Origin: a virus
Length of the DNA stretch: 31,278 nucleotides
Strand: one strand, 5' to 3'
IMG/VR virus record: IMGVR_UViG_3300008107_000507
Coordinates: 1 to 31,278 of that record
Part shown: positions 8,029-15,884 of the stretch, one piece after another
Numbering within the stretch: position 1 is the stretch's first letter
How the letters are laid out: each line of letters starts with the position of its first letter
The notes under the pieces: generated by a model
The model's database searches: none
What the model was told of the DNA's origin: nothing
Seen by the model: only the letters and a program-made list of their open reading frames with translations
Position numbers and translations under genes: made by a program

Positions 8029-10295
8029 AAATTGCGTGGAGGTTGCGGACGAGTTGGATTAGCAACAGATCCTATAATTGTTTGCGGAGTCGCCGCAGCA
8101 TTGACCGTATCTACAGCTAATTCCGTTGCGGGAATAGCTCCTCCTGAAATTGCGGGTTGCGCCGCTTGCATAGCCGCAGATTCTAACGTCGGTTGTTGGA
8201 CCATTTGCATAGCTTGTGCAATCATATCTTGAAATTGTTTAAGATCGCCAGGTTTAACCCCTTTTTGAGTAGCCGACTGAATATGCTGTTGGGCATGCGT
8301 AAGCGCGCCAGTCATGAAACCTTGACTCAGTTCGTAAGGAATTTGTCCGGCTTGTAAGAACGGCGCCATTCGATCCATGATTGTTTTGAGATGGATCATA
8401 TCGTCGTCTGATACGTCGATAGGGACTTCTTGGCCGTCCATTATCGAAGATAGTTCAAGAATTTGTTGGCGCTGTTGTTTGACTTGAGACATCGGGCTAA
8501 GGTCGACGTTCATCAAGCGATTTGCGGCATCTGCACCTAGTTTTGAAGAAATATCACGCCGTTTGAGTTCGACAGTGTCGATAATCGGGTCAGCGCCATA
8601 GCGGGCGATTACGTTGTCGATTAATCCAGATTGAGACGCAATAGCATCATCCACGTTTGAACGGGATTTGGAATTTGCTAGAATTACAATCTGAGAAGGA
8701 GTTAATCCTTCGTTGGTCATTTTAAGGACGCAATCAAAAGCATCGGATTCAATGTACTCGGGCAATTCAATGTACACGAAATCTTGGTCGATGCCCAGCG
8801 ACGTCATTTGATTAAATAAATCTAGGTCATAAATCGGCACTTTGCCCATGTTTTTAATTTGCTCTGCTACCGTCGCAGCGTACTCGACGGTCTCAGGATT
8901 GCAAATGCGGCGCTGGATTTGGTCAATTAACTCAAACATCTGATCGGCAAAACGAGCTAATACCCCAGCGCGGATCTGCGCGTCAATACTGGCAACATAA
9001 TTAACTTCTGATGCTGTACGAGTTTGGCCACCACCTTGTGCATTGGCTAATTGTCCGGGCATGAATGCGCCAACTTGAACTTCCGCAAGGCCTGTTGCGT
9101 GTCGATCAAGAGCGAAGAAAGCATCGGCGTCGATTTCAAAGCGTACTTTTTCAAGTACCTCGAATCCTTCTCCGACAACCGCAAACGGATGCATAACCGT
9201 TAAACCCGGCGTTTCAAGCACTCCCGCGCCGACCTTTGTTGTCCGCTTCATCAGCAACAAACCGTTTAAGTGCAGCGCATCTTGAATTAAGTTACGCGCC
9301 TGCTCAACCGAGACGTGCGTATTGTATAATGCTCGGCCCGCTCCACGGCTGCCGTGTAATGTGCGGTCGCCAATTTCTGCGCTGAACAGCGTTAAACATT
9401 CGGTCATTTTTGAATAGCGGGCTCGGCGAAAGAAAAGCGCCGTGCCGTCGTCGCGGTCGAAAATATAATGGTCAATACCGCCAGCGGGGTTTAAAGCAAA
9501 AATATGCCCGGCTTTGACGACGCGGATACTGGATGTGAACGAACTAGCGAGGTTGTTCTCACGAATCAGATCTTCGTAGACTCGGCTATTAGCTTCATCA
9601 GCGCGGTCATCGAACTGCTTTCCTGCGGTGTTTAGTTTCTTAATGAGGTTGTCGACTCTCCAACCGGCTGATTGAGCGGCTTCTATGTTTTGTAAAATGG
9701 CGGTAATCTCGTCGACAAAGTAATCTTGTTTGAGTCCCCATATTTTTACTTTTTCGGCTTGTTGCGGACAACCTACGTAAAACATAGCCTCATCGGAGCG
9801 ATGAAGCTTTGGCTTCCAACTAAACTCGTCTTCACGGCCGACAGCCGCATAACCGTAGCCGATATCCTCGTCAATCAACTGCGTCACAAAATCAGACCAA
9901 CCAGACCAATTACGGATACAATCGGTGATGCTTTTGCGGAAGATGTCTTGTTGAGCTTCGGACCCAAGAGACTTTTCAGGGAAACGACTATACGTCAACA
10001 ACGGCAATTGGTCAACCATTTGTTTATATGGCGGCGTCAGTCGCTTCATCAGCGACGACATAAAGCCAGTCGGCCGATTGCTGCGCCATGCTTGGCCAGA
10101 AGCTTTAAGTTTTTTCGGACTCCACGGTTGTTCACCGTTAAGTTTCCTAGCAATAGCCGAATTTTTAGAATTACGTTCGCGATTATCGCTAACGAAATTC
10201 TTATACGTTTGATAGGCTTGCTGAAATGTTATTGTTGCCGGAACCACTTCACCACTTGAAGGGTCCACGATGTCATTCATTGTTGCGTCATTCAT
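8025..10295 (-). CDS. Putative portal protein
   Basis: A 756-residue protein, in the size range of the large portal proteins of podovirus-like phages. The N-terminal third has typical portal-type segments (RPTGFMSSLMKRLTPPYKQM, then GWSDFVTQLIDEDIGYGYAA). The centre includes a wing or clip-like region with NAQGGGQTRTASEVNYV, close to the T-A-x-E/V motif after which the stem helix of many portals follows. The C-terminal ~150 residues are Gln/Ala-rich and helical, like a portal barrel. It would form the dodecameric ring through which DNA is packaged. Position downstream of terminase and upstream of the scaffold and capsid supports this. An alternative start at 10280 (MNDIVDP) is equally possible. 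Confidence 0.85.
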   Translation of the reverse strand: MNDATMNDIVDPSSGEVVPATITFQQAYQTYKNFVSDNRERNSKNSAIARKLNGEQPWSPKKLKASGQAWRSNRPTGFMSSLMKRLTPPYKQMVDQLPLLTYSRFPEKSLGSEAQQDIFRKSITDCIRNWSGWSDFVTQLIDEDIGYGYAAVGREDEFSWKPKLHRSDEAMFYVGCPQQAEKVKIWGLKQDYFVDEITAILQNIEAAQSAGWRVDNLIKKLNTAGKQFDDRADEANSRVYEDLIRENNLASSFTSSIRVVKAGHIFALNPAGGIDHYIFDRDDGTALFFRRARYSKMTECLTLFSAEIGDRTLHGSRGAGRALYNTHVSVEQARNLIQDALHLNGLLLMKRTTKVGAGVLETPGLTVMHPFAVVGEGFEVLEKVRFEIDADAFFALDRHATGLAEVQVGAFMPGQLANAQGGGQTRTASEVNYVASIDAQIRAGVLARFADQMFELIDQIQRRICNPETVEYAATVAEQIKNMGKVPIYDLDLFNQMTSLGIDQDFVYIELPEYIESDAFDCVLKMTNEGLTPSQIVILANSKSRSNVDDAIASQSGLIDNVIARYGADPIIDTVELKRRDISSKLGADAANRLMNVDLSPMSQVKQQRQQILELSSIMDGQEVPIDVSDDDMIHLKTIMDRMAPFLQAGQIPYELSQGFMTGALTHAQQHIQSATQKGVKPGDLKQFQDMIAQAMQMVQQPTLESAAMQAAQPAISGGAIPATELAVDTVNAAATPQTIIGSVANPTRPQPPRNL

Positions 10296-10535
10296 TTACC
10301 ATTTTCCTTTCGGACAATTTTCTGTAGCGAGAATTGCTTTTGCTATAACTAAACACTCGCAAATATTACACTGATTAGTAACATTGTGCTCGCATACTTC
10401 GCAAATGTCTAGTCTTTTGCGTTTTATCGAAGAGTCTACAAGTACTGGATCCCGATTGATCGTTGCGGAGGCAACTCTGCCTACGGCGCCGACAAAGTTA
10501 GATATGCCGTGTTTGGTCAGTTTCATTTTGCCCAA
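10296..10535 (-). CDS. Small Cys-rich zinc-ribbon-like protein
   Basis: 79 residues with six cysteines grouped as C45-x2-C48, C56-x2-C59-x-C61 and C74, the last within NCPKGKW. The spacing suggests one or two structural Zn sites. It is adjacent to the portal start (TAA then ATG) and overlaps the preceding 200-residue gene by 13 bases. The preceding gene carries a related arrangement (RADICLDC versus RLDICEVC), so the two may have arisen by duplication and fusion. Role unknown; perhaps a DNA-packaging or head accessory factor. Confidence 0.7.
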   Translation of the reverse strand: MGKMKLTKHGISNFVGAVGRVASATINRDPVLVDSSIKRKRLDICEVCEHNVTNQCNICECLVIAKAILATENCPKGKW

Positions 10536-11125
10536 CAGTGAGACGGGACGTCGTTACTCCTCATTATTTTTTCTTTTTTAAGCCATACTGCAGATCGATT
10601 TTCGTGCTTAAGGATTTGACAAGCTTTTAGTTTGTGGCCGCGCGGAACATCATTACCAAGTCTTAACACATTGCTCATGCGACTTACGGCTTCTGAACAA
10701 GAACCACAATTTGAATTCCACTTAGTATTGTAACGGCAATCAAGACAAATGTCTGCTCGTCGTTTGGCTTCGGTGTTGATCTCGAGATTCTCGATCGAGT
10801 GGTGATCGATTGACCGATTAAGCCACTGAATCATGTGATCGGTTAATGTTTTGATCTCGTTTGAGTTATTATCCACGTAGACTTCAACCGTATATGGCAA
10901 CTCAGGATGGCACATGTGCGGAAAGTTTGCGCAAATATACTCATCAACATCGGCTTTGACGTCGCCAATCGGGATAACATTGTCAGCGCGGAACTTGATT
11001 ACAGCTTCAATTAATTGCCGATAGGTGTCGGCTCGTATAGGCGCTGGCATGTCCATGCCGGCTCGGTTCTTTTCGGGTTTGTGCCAACCTCCTGGCATTA
11101 CGACTGATTCAATTACTTCTCTCAT
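10523..11125 (-). CDS. Phage protein with C-terminal Cys cluster, unknown function
   Basis: 200 residues. The N-terminal part (residues 1-115) has a recognisable phrase GGWHKPEK followed by a helix-rich region. The C-terminal part holds C127-x2-C130, C140-x2-C143, C169 and C197, consistent with zinc binding. It begins with an ATGA overlap with the terminase stop, which makes it translationally coupled to TerL. I recognise the general look of a conserved phage protein found next to terminase genes but can give it no function. Confidence 0.65.
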   Translation of the reverse strand: MREVIESVVMPGGWHKPEKNRAGMDMPAPIRADTYRQLIEAVIKFRADNVIPIGDVKADVDEYICANFPHMCHPELPYTVEVYVDNNSNEIKTLTDHMIQWLNRSIDHHSIENLEINTEAKRRADICLDCRYNTKWNSNCGSCSEAVSRMSNVLRLGNDVPRGHKLKACQILKHENRSAVWLKKEKIMRSNDVPSHCWAK

Positions 11126-13053
11126 GTTGACATATCCAAGAATTCCAGCACATCAACGACGCCGTGTTGTTGTTTATGCGCGGGTTGTTTTGTTTGCGCC
11201 GGGTTTTCTACCATTAATCCCGACATGCCGGCGTTCATACGCACTCCATGAACGGCTATGATCAGGGAGTCGAACCTATCGGGCGAATTGTTTGAGTTGC
11301 GTTTCTTGAAGTCTTTTTTACTCTCGATGCGCAGAATACCACGACCTTGTTGAGAATACCGGCGAGGAACCGTTTCCTTTTCTAGTTGGTTCCAACTGAT
11401 ACCAGGGTTCAGTTTAATTAAGTCGGTTTCCATGAATCTACGCACCGCGAATGCCATTTCCGTAACGATGTCGTGATAGATCTCGGAGCATTGATGCGAG
11501 TCGTCGTCTAAGATGCGGGTATCCGTTGCAGCCCAACCAAACATAATGCCAAACACTTCTGGACCAAACATTGAGCATAGCGCATCATGAACTCCAGTGC
11601 CGTTACCCGTACGATCCGTTGATAACCATTGAGGTTTGACGAATAACTCATTGCTTAACTTCATGATGGCTTTAGATTGCTCGATTGTATCGCATTTGCC
11701 GAGCACAAACTGTTGCTCAACTTGAATTACTCGGCGTTCTGTTTTGAACTTATGGAATTCGCCTCGTATGTCGGTCCATCCGATTGCCGAGCCGTGACGC
11801 AATAGCGTATAGATCACGCTATCATTGCCGTCAAAAGCCATGTCTACTCCGGCGGCGGCTACAGTCGGTCCGCTAAATGTGTACAGTCCTTTTGAGTTGG
11901 AAAATAGTTGTTCATTGACGATGACGACTTGAGCCGATGACTCTGGGAACCAACCTCTCGCCATGGTGAAATACTCGGGATTGTCGGTACCGAGTTTTAG
12001 TAACCTCTCGAAACCTTCCCATGTTTGCAACCCAGGAAAGACAATCTTCTTTTGCTCGACGTTTTCGCACCTAGCTCCATCAAGACGGACAACATTCCAA
12101 CCTTTAGCCGAGGTCCAGGTTTCGTGTTCGTCAATGTCAATCGAAGACCAACCGTTCTTGGGTTCGGCTAAGATACCGAATTTGCTGTTACGATCTTTAG
12201 GGTTAGTAGCGGCAAAGACTTTAACTCGATCGCCTTGAGATTCTTCAGTTAGCAGGATGTTGTTGACATCTTCCCACACGCCTTCAGGTATTTCCTCGGC
12301 TTCATCAAGGATTAAGGAGATGCGACTCAACTTGCCGAATTGCGGATGCTCTTCAGGTCTGGGTACAGGATGGAAACCTCGTAACCGACCTTTGCCGTCA
12401 TCGCCTTGAGGGATCGATGTCAGATGAATCCCTTGCTTATCGTCGTTGTTGACGCGGATTGAATCTGATTTAAGGATTAAGTTCGGAATTGGGACGATTG
12501 TACTCTGCAACAAGTTCTTTAGATGGGCGAAAACGTTCGTGACCGCGTGTTGCCGAGTTACCGATAGAACTTTAACGCATGTCCATTCGGGGTCTCGCAT
12601 GTAATCGAGGCCAAAGAATACGGCGCCCGAGTACGACTTTGACAATGAACCGCCGCCTTGAATCAAGTTTTTAGCGTGTGTTCGTAGGCTTTCCCAAACA
12701 AGCTGCGTACAATGCGGTTCTGGAGTAAACAGATCAGGACCCCAAGACACAATAGCCGCGGCTTTGTACTGCTCTAGCGAAAGCAATCTTTGGATAAATC
12801 GCCAGATTAAAAACTCGCAGTCTTGGACTCCTAAAGTTAACGAGTCGTCTATTTTTGTTTTGACGCAATTCCGTAGAAGATATTCGGCAGGACCGAATAG
12901 GTCGTCCGTTCGCTTATGGACTTCGCGTAATGCATACGCGTGGTCTAGGTACTCGGCTTCCGAGATTGCCGATGGAGATTCAATGTGTTCTGATTTTGAC
13001 TTTTTGCGTACGCCCGACTTATGATAAGACATCTTCGCGCCTTTTTTTACCAT
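11122..13053 (-). CDS. terL: Terminase large subunit (packaging ATPase/nuclease)
   Basis: 643 residues with the two expected domains. The ATPase has a P-loop-like segment GGGSLSKSYSG (133-143, a departure from the classical GxxxxGKT), a Walker B strand LILDEAEE (247-254) and a coupling-type segment KVFAATNP (279-286). The RNase H-fold nuclease follows with AAGVDMAFDGN (400-410, D404), WLSTDRTGNGTG (477-488, D480) and a third acidic cluster in SPDRFDSLIIA near residue 610. It would cut concatemers and drive DNA into the prohead. The first 30 residues are basic and may be extended; an internal ATG at 13030-13032 (MSYHKSG) is an alternative start. It is 2 bases after the small subunit gene. Confidence 0.92.
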   Translation of the reverse strand: MVKKGAKMSYHKSGVRKKSKSEHIESPSAISEAEYLDHAYALREVHKRTDDLFGPAEYLLRNCVKTKIDDSLTLGVQDCEFLIWRFIQRLLSLEQYKAAAIVSWGPDLFTPEPHCTQLVWESLRTHAKNLIQGGGSLSKSYSGAVFFGLDYMRDPEWTCVKVLSVTRQHAVTNVFAHLKNLLQSTIVPIPNLILKSDSIRVNNDDKQGIHLTSIPQGDDGKGRLRGFHPVPRPEEHPQFGKLSRISLILDEAEEIPEGVWEDVNNILLTEESQGDRVKVFAATNPKDRNSKFGILAEPKNGWSSIDIDEHETWTSAKGWNVVRLDGARCENVEQKKIVFPGLQTWEGFERLLKLGTDNPEYFTMARGWFPESSAQVVIVNEQLFSNSKGLYTFSGPTVAAAGVDMAFDGNDSVIYTLLRHGSAIGWTDIRGEFHKFKTERRVIQVEQQFVLGKCDTIEQSKAIMKLSNELFVKPQWLSTDRTGNGTGVHDALCSMFGPEVFGIMFGWAATDTRILDDDSHQCSEIYHDIVTEMAFAVRRFMETDLIKLNPGISWNQLEKETVPRRYSQQGRGILRIESKKDFKKRNSNNSPDRFDSLIIAVHGVRMNAGMSGLMVENPAQTKQPAHKQQHGVVDVLEFLDMST

Positions 13054-13055
13054 AG

Positions 13056-13553
13056 TCAGATGAAACTTTTGCTGAACTCTAAAACTTTCTCGGAGACTTC
13101 AAGTTGAACTGAATCTTTGAACTCTCCCATCAACCGTGAATCAATTTCGAGTGCTTGTAGTTTTGAGGGTAATTTTACCGTTGTAGTTCCATCCGAGTTA
13201 ACTTTAAACTCTTGAACCACGGCATCGGTACCATCGACGATTCCGGCTTTAGCCCTGACAACATCGGCTAAAAAGGCCCGCTTTTCATCGAATGACAGAA
13301 ACCTTTTTTGTAAAGCTCGATCAGCGAGTTTGGCTTTTAGTTCGTCGATATACGCTATGGAGGCCGGTTTATCTAAAACTGACCGACCTAATCTGGCTAG
13401 CGAAGTCGGCACAGGAACTTGACCGCGTGTGGTGATGAAGAACCTGCGGTAGGCCTTTTCGTATGCGCGATAGATAGGCAAGCCATCAATCACGTGGAGT
13501 TCAAGGAACTCACGTTCTTGTGGTGAAAGTCGCAGTGCCGCTTCGCTAGCCAT
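13056..13553 (-). CDS. terS: Putative terminase small subunit
   Basis: 165 residues directly upstream of the large subunit. The N-terminus (LSPQEREFLELHVIDGLPIY, then RAYEKAYRRF) reads like the helix-turn-helix DNA-binding domain of small terminase proteins. A second part (LSFDEKRAFLADVVRAKAG, then LPSKLQALEIDSRLMGEFKD) matches the pattern of a common small-terminase class, with a K-L-x-A-L-E-x-D-x-R-L-x-G motif. It would recognise the packaging site and oligomerise. Confidence 0.82.
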   Translation of the reverse strand: MASEAALRLSPQEREFLELHVIDGLPIYRAYEKAYRRFFITTRGQVPVPTSLARLGRSVLDKPASIAYIDELKAKLADRALQKRFLSFDEKRAFLADVVRAKAGIVDGTDAVVQEFKVNSDGTTTVKLPSKLQALEIDSRLMGEFKDSVQLEVSEKVLEFSKSFI

Positions 13554-13599
13554 TCAAAACGTATTAGCTTGTGCCGCGTAGTCCGGACATTAAAAATCA

Positions 13600-14079
13600 C
13601 TAAGTACTTTTAGAAGCGGACCGTAAAAACCCGAACTTACCGATCAACGGCGCGTCAGCTTTCTGCAGAGTCCATTTGCGATTCGGCCACGTTTGTCGTG
13701 TAAGCTCTAACAATTGACGCTTTCTTTCAGTTCTGTCACGACTACGCTCATTCGCTGGAATGGCGGCGTTCATCCATAAGACAGGACCTAACTCGTGTAG
13801 TTTAGGCCCTCGATACATCCTAACGGCTCCGCATATAAACTTGTAGTTCCCATAGAGTACCGCCATGAAAGCGGCAGATCTATTTTCACCAGCAAATTTA
13901 GGAATGGCTTCAATAAAAACATGCTCAACTTGTGAGCACCAATCAATCAACAAATCTACTAAGAGTTGTTCATCTTCAGGCATGTTTTGGCAATCGATAA
14001 CGTTGAACTCAGATCCGACTATTTCAATTAAAGCCAGACTGCCGTGTTTTCCTGGATCAATTCCGATTATGCGCATCAA
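13600..14079 (-). CDS. RuvC-like Holliday junction resolvase
   Basis: 159 residues with an RNase H-fold nuclease core: IIGIDPGKHGSLALI (residues 4-18, catalytic D8), HVFIEAIPKF (53-62, E57) and QKADAPLIGKFGF (139-151, D142). These match the D, E and D positions of crossover-resolving RuvC-family enzymes used by phages to debranch DNA before packaging. Position next to the terminase genes fits this. The C-terminus is short. The start may be M1 or M2, both ATG. No sign of disruption. Confidence 0.85.
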   Translation of the reverse strand: MMRIIGIDPGKHGSLALIEIVGSEFNVIDCQNMPEDEQLLVDLLIDWCSQVEHVFIEAIPKFAGENRSAAFMAVLYGNYKFICGAVRMYRGPKLHELGPVLWMNAAIPANERSRDRTERKRQLLELTRQTWPNRKWTLQKADAPLIGKFGFLRSASKST

Positions 14080-14211
14080 TTATTTTCGTACAAATGGCCG
14101 AAGACTTAAACACTTTTAAACTACGGCGGATTTATGCTGCACTATCCTGCACTATCCTGCACTACTATCCTGCACTAATTATATTCTTCTTTTCTAATAC
14201 TTTATATTAAA

Positions 14212-14341
14212 TAGTGCAGCTTGTGCAGCTTCTTTTTGTATTTTCCCGTGGGGACCTAGCTCATCTTCTTCCTTATTTAAAGAGGAAGATATATTATCCC
14301 GGTAGGGGATTTCGCGGAAAGTTCCTGCACAAGCTGCACTA
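14212..14341. repeat. 17-bp inverted repeat enclosing three short hairpins
   Basis: TAGTGCAGCTTGTGCAG at 14212-14228 and its exact reverse complement at 14325-14341 can pair to form a 17-bp stem. The 96 bases between contain TCCC-GTG-GGGA (14244-14254), TCTTCCT with AGGAAGA around a 9-base loop (14267-14289) and ATCCC with GGGAT (14296-14310). On ssDNA or RNA this would make a multibranched, cloverleaf-like structure. Each arm of the long stem is made of two CTGCAC units. Confidence 0.85.
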
Positions 14342-14389
14342 CGCAGCTTAAGTTGTACGGCATCAACACTCTATCGAGTGCAGGAACTT
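14319..14389. repeat. 12-bp inverted repeat overlapping the iterons
   Basis: AAGTTCCTGCAC at 14319-14330 is the exact reverse complement of GTGCAGGAACTT at 14378-14389. It shares its left arm with the right arm of the 17-bp repeat, so the two pairings exclude each other. This would allow two alternative folds of the region. Confidence 0.8.
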
Positions 14390-14405
14390 ATTTTTCGATC
14401 CTGCA

Positions 14406-14705
14406 CTAAGCTGCACTTCCTGCACTAATGCCAAATTTGGCCCTGGCTTCTTCGCACAATGCCGAACCTGACTCAAACTTACGGCAAGCTTGCGGCCTAT
14501 CCGTATAAACCGAACATGAGACACACTCGCCAACCTCTCCTTGCAACGCCACGCATCTTCCTGCGCTAGACGTTTTGAGCAGTGGATAATCTGTCCTCTG
14601 CATGGCCATAGGAATATTGGTGGCGTCAGACCGATCTCTTTTTAGCACAGGCCAAGACCACTTAAAAGAACAACACGCCCCGCATTGTTGGCAATCGTAT
14701 TTCAA
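14406..14705 (-). CDS. YkgJ-family cysteine cluster protein
   Basis: 99 residues with nine cysteines: C5-x2-C8-x2-C11-C12, then C51, C61-x2-C64, C74 and C84. CQQCGACC at the N-terminus and SVYTDRPQACRKF (65-77) are the signatures of the YkgJ/UPF0153 zinc- or iron-chelating family. The family's biochemical role is not settled. The start is TTG at 14703-14705, coupled to the upstream small gene by a TTGA overlap. The stop and the last codons (ISAGSAA) are made from CTGCAC iteron copies, so the array has invaded or co-evolved with the 3' end of the gene. Confidence 0.8.
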   Translation of the reverse strand: MKYDCQQCGACCSFKWSWPVLKRDRSDATNIPMAMQRTDYPLLKTSSAGRCVALQGEVGECVSCSVYTDRPQACRKFESGSALCEEARAKFGISAGSAA

Positions 14706-14821
14706 CGGTTCTTTTTTAAGGCTTTTAACAAGGCTAATTCTTTGCGTTCAATTTCACGCAATCGCTTCTTAGAAATAGCCGACGTTTTATTACAGTTTTT
14801 ACAAGGAATTTTTTTATTCAC
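14702..14821 (-). CDS. 39-residue CxxC small basic protein
   Basis: A GTG at 14819-14821 opens a 39-codon frame reading MNKKIPCKNC, then a Lys/Arg-rich helix (KKRLREIERKELALLKALKK). C7-x2-C10 suggests half of a zinc knuckle. It is coupled to the YkgJ-like gene by the TTGA overlap and fills the gap up to the divergent gene, which supports it as real. Possible DNA or RNA binding, but the evidence is only charge. Confidence 0.5.
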   Translation of the reverse strand: MNKKIPCKNCNKTSAISKKRLREIERKELALLKALKKNR

Positions 14822-14829
14822 TACGTAGT
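14820..14829. promoter_or_regulatory. 10-bp palindrome between the divergent start codons
   Basis: ACTACGTAGT is a perfect palindrome placed between the GTG start of the minus arm (14821) and the ATG start of the plus arm (14838). Only 16 bases separate the two start codons, too little for two promoters, so promoters must lie inside the flanking genes. The palindrome could be an operator acting on both arms. Confidence 0.35.
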
Positions 14830-14837
14830 ATTTTTAT

Positions 14838-15236
14838 ATGTTCAAATGGTTAGCTGCTTGTTTCAATGCGTCCTGTATGCGCCAACCTTTTCATTTCTTG
14901 CCTGTTCCAGAAAGTCACGAAGCTGTATTGCTTCCTGACGGTTCACTTCCGCTTGAATATATTGATTCAGCATGGCAGTTATTAGTCTGCTGCGGAGCAA
15001 ATCCTCCTGAATATATTTTCACTAATGGTAAGGGACTTCATCGAAACTGGGAATCTTCGTATCTTTACCATTACGGACATTCTATCACACCGATCGGGGC
15101 TTTAAAAATTGTTTGTCCTGATATGAAAAATCTTGCCGTCAAAATCCTCGACTACGGGGAATCGGCAAAACTTGGAGCAAAACTGTCGAGCAAGTCCTCC
15201 AAGAAAACCAATGCTCGTGAAACTACACTACAATGA
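14838..15236 (+). CDS. First gene of the right arm, unknown function
   Basis: 132 residues starting MFKWLAACFNASCMRQPFHF. The first part is moderately hydrophobic, the middle has LLPDGSLPLEYIDSAWQLLV and YIFTNGKGLHRNWESSYLYH, and the tail is Ser/Lys-rich. It overlaps the next gene by ATGA, supporting its reality. I do not recognise it. Position at the head of the plus-strand arm suggests early expression. Confidence 0.6.
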   Translation: MFKWLAACFNASCMRQPFHFLPVPESHEAVLLPDGSLPLEYIDSAWQLLVCCGANPPEYIFTNGKGLHRNWESSYLYHYGHSITPIGALKIVCPDMKNLAVKILDYGESAKLGAKLSSKSSKKTNARETTLQ

Positions 15237-15541
15237 GCAGTCCTATAGTGGCGAATATCGCCAAACCAAAACGTACACCGCAAATAGACAAAGTCAATAC
15301 CGAGATCGCCACTCGAGTAGCGTCTTCAACTCGGGATATTTTGAAACCAGATTACAACTTCCGCTTACGCAGTTTAAGCCGGGCAATTGTCGATTCAGTT
15401 CCAGACACTGAGAAGAAAAACTTGCGTAAAGATCTCAAAGAAGTTTTTGAGTACGCGGCTCTCCGCCGTAAAGCTCTTCTCGTCATGTCAGAAGCCGATT
15501 GGGAAAAACTTCTAGAAAACTGGTTCGACAACGGAAAATGA
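15233..15541 (+). CDS. Small helical protein, unknown function
   Basis: 102 residues starting MSSPIVANIAKPKRTPQIDK. The body is charged and mostly helical (for example TEKKNLRKDLKEVFEYAALR), ending ADWEKLLENWFDNGK. It overlaps both neighbours by ATGA. No family recognised. Confidence 0.65.
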   Translation: MSSPIVANIAKPKRTPQIDKVNTEIATRVASSTRDILKPDYNFRLRSLSRAIVDSVPDTEKKNLRKDLKEVFEYAALRRKALLVMSEADWEKLLENWFDNGK

Positions 15542-15759
15542 AATCTAAGAAAGAACGCTTGAAAGAAATCTCTCGGCTTAGAGAGATGCTGAAGCACGGC
15601 AAATGGACGGTAAAAGAAATCGCCCAAATACGTGGCCGCATTGGCGGACTTTCCGGCGCGGATCATCCTGGCAAACGTGAGGCGGGTCTTAAAGGCTCAG
15701 CCGCGCGTTGGAAAAACCACAAACCTAAAGTCAAACCTAAAACTAAAAAGACTAAATGA
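15538..15759 (+). CDS. Small basic protein, unknown function
   Basis: 73 residues starting MKSKKERLKEISRLREMLKH, using the ATG that overlaps the upstream TGA. A central IRGRIGGLSGADHPGKREAG and a Lys-rich tail (KPKVKPKTKKTK) give it a strongly positive charge, so nucleic-acid binding is plausible. It ends 7 bases before the tRNA gene. An upstream ATG at 15499 would overlap the previous gene and is less likely. Confidence 0.6.
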   Translation: MKSKKERLKEISRLREMLKHGKWTVKEIAQIRGRIGGLSGADHPGKREAGLKGSAARWKNHKPKVKPKTKKTK

Positions 15760-15766
15760 ACTTAGC

Positions 15767-15852
15767 GCTCAAGTGGCGAAATGGCAGACGCAAGGGACTT
15801 AAAATCCCTTTTCGCGAACAGCGAAGTGCGGGTTCGAGTCCCGCCTTGAGTA
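15767..15852 (+). tRNA. tRNA-Leu (anticodon UAA)
   Basis: An 86-base type II tRNA. The acceptor is GCTCAAG paired with CTTGAGT (one G-T wobble at the end pair), followed by discriminator A. The D-arm region contains TGGCGAAATGGCAGAC. The anticodon stem-loop is AGGGA-CTTAAAA-TCCCT with anticodon TAA. A long variable arm (TTCGC/GCGAA) and T-arm GCGGG-TTCGAGT-CCCGC follow. The long variable arm and the UAA anticodon identify leucine. No CCA is encoded. It would read UUA and UUG, both of which are common in this sequence. Confidence 0.95.
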
Positions 15853-15884
15853 AGCTTTTCTAACTCCCATAACAAACCAAGCCC

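Larger units (their letters stand above)
14137..14425. repeat. Twelve-copy CTGCAC/GTGCAG iteron array in a 326-base gene-free region
   Basis: CTGCAC occurs in the forward direction at 14137, 14147, 14157, 14170, 14325, 14334, 14401, 14411 and 14420, and reversed (GTGCAG) at 14214, 14223 and 14378. The first four are spaced 10, 10 and 13 bases. Most copies read C/G-CTGCACTA. Random expectation for a 6-mer on both strands here is well below one. The gene-free stretch 14080-14405 also contains an AT-rich segment (about 14176-14213), and the last copies lie inside the end of the YkgJ-like gene. The layout (iterons plus AT-rich DNA plus inverted repeats, close to the point where the two arms diverge) resembles a replication origin or a regulator-binding array. 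Confidence 0.9.

Noticed and set aside
9726-10259. 177-residue open frame on the plus strand
   Set aside because: Antisense to the portal gene, Arg/His/Phe-rich composition typical of shadow frames.
14137-14175. Short direct repeats that might suggest a CRISPR array
   Set aside because: Units are 6-10 bases with 10-13 base spacing, later copies are inverted, and no spacers of CRISPR length or cas genes are present. Iterons fit better.
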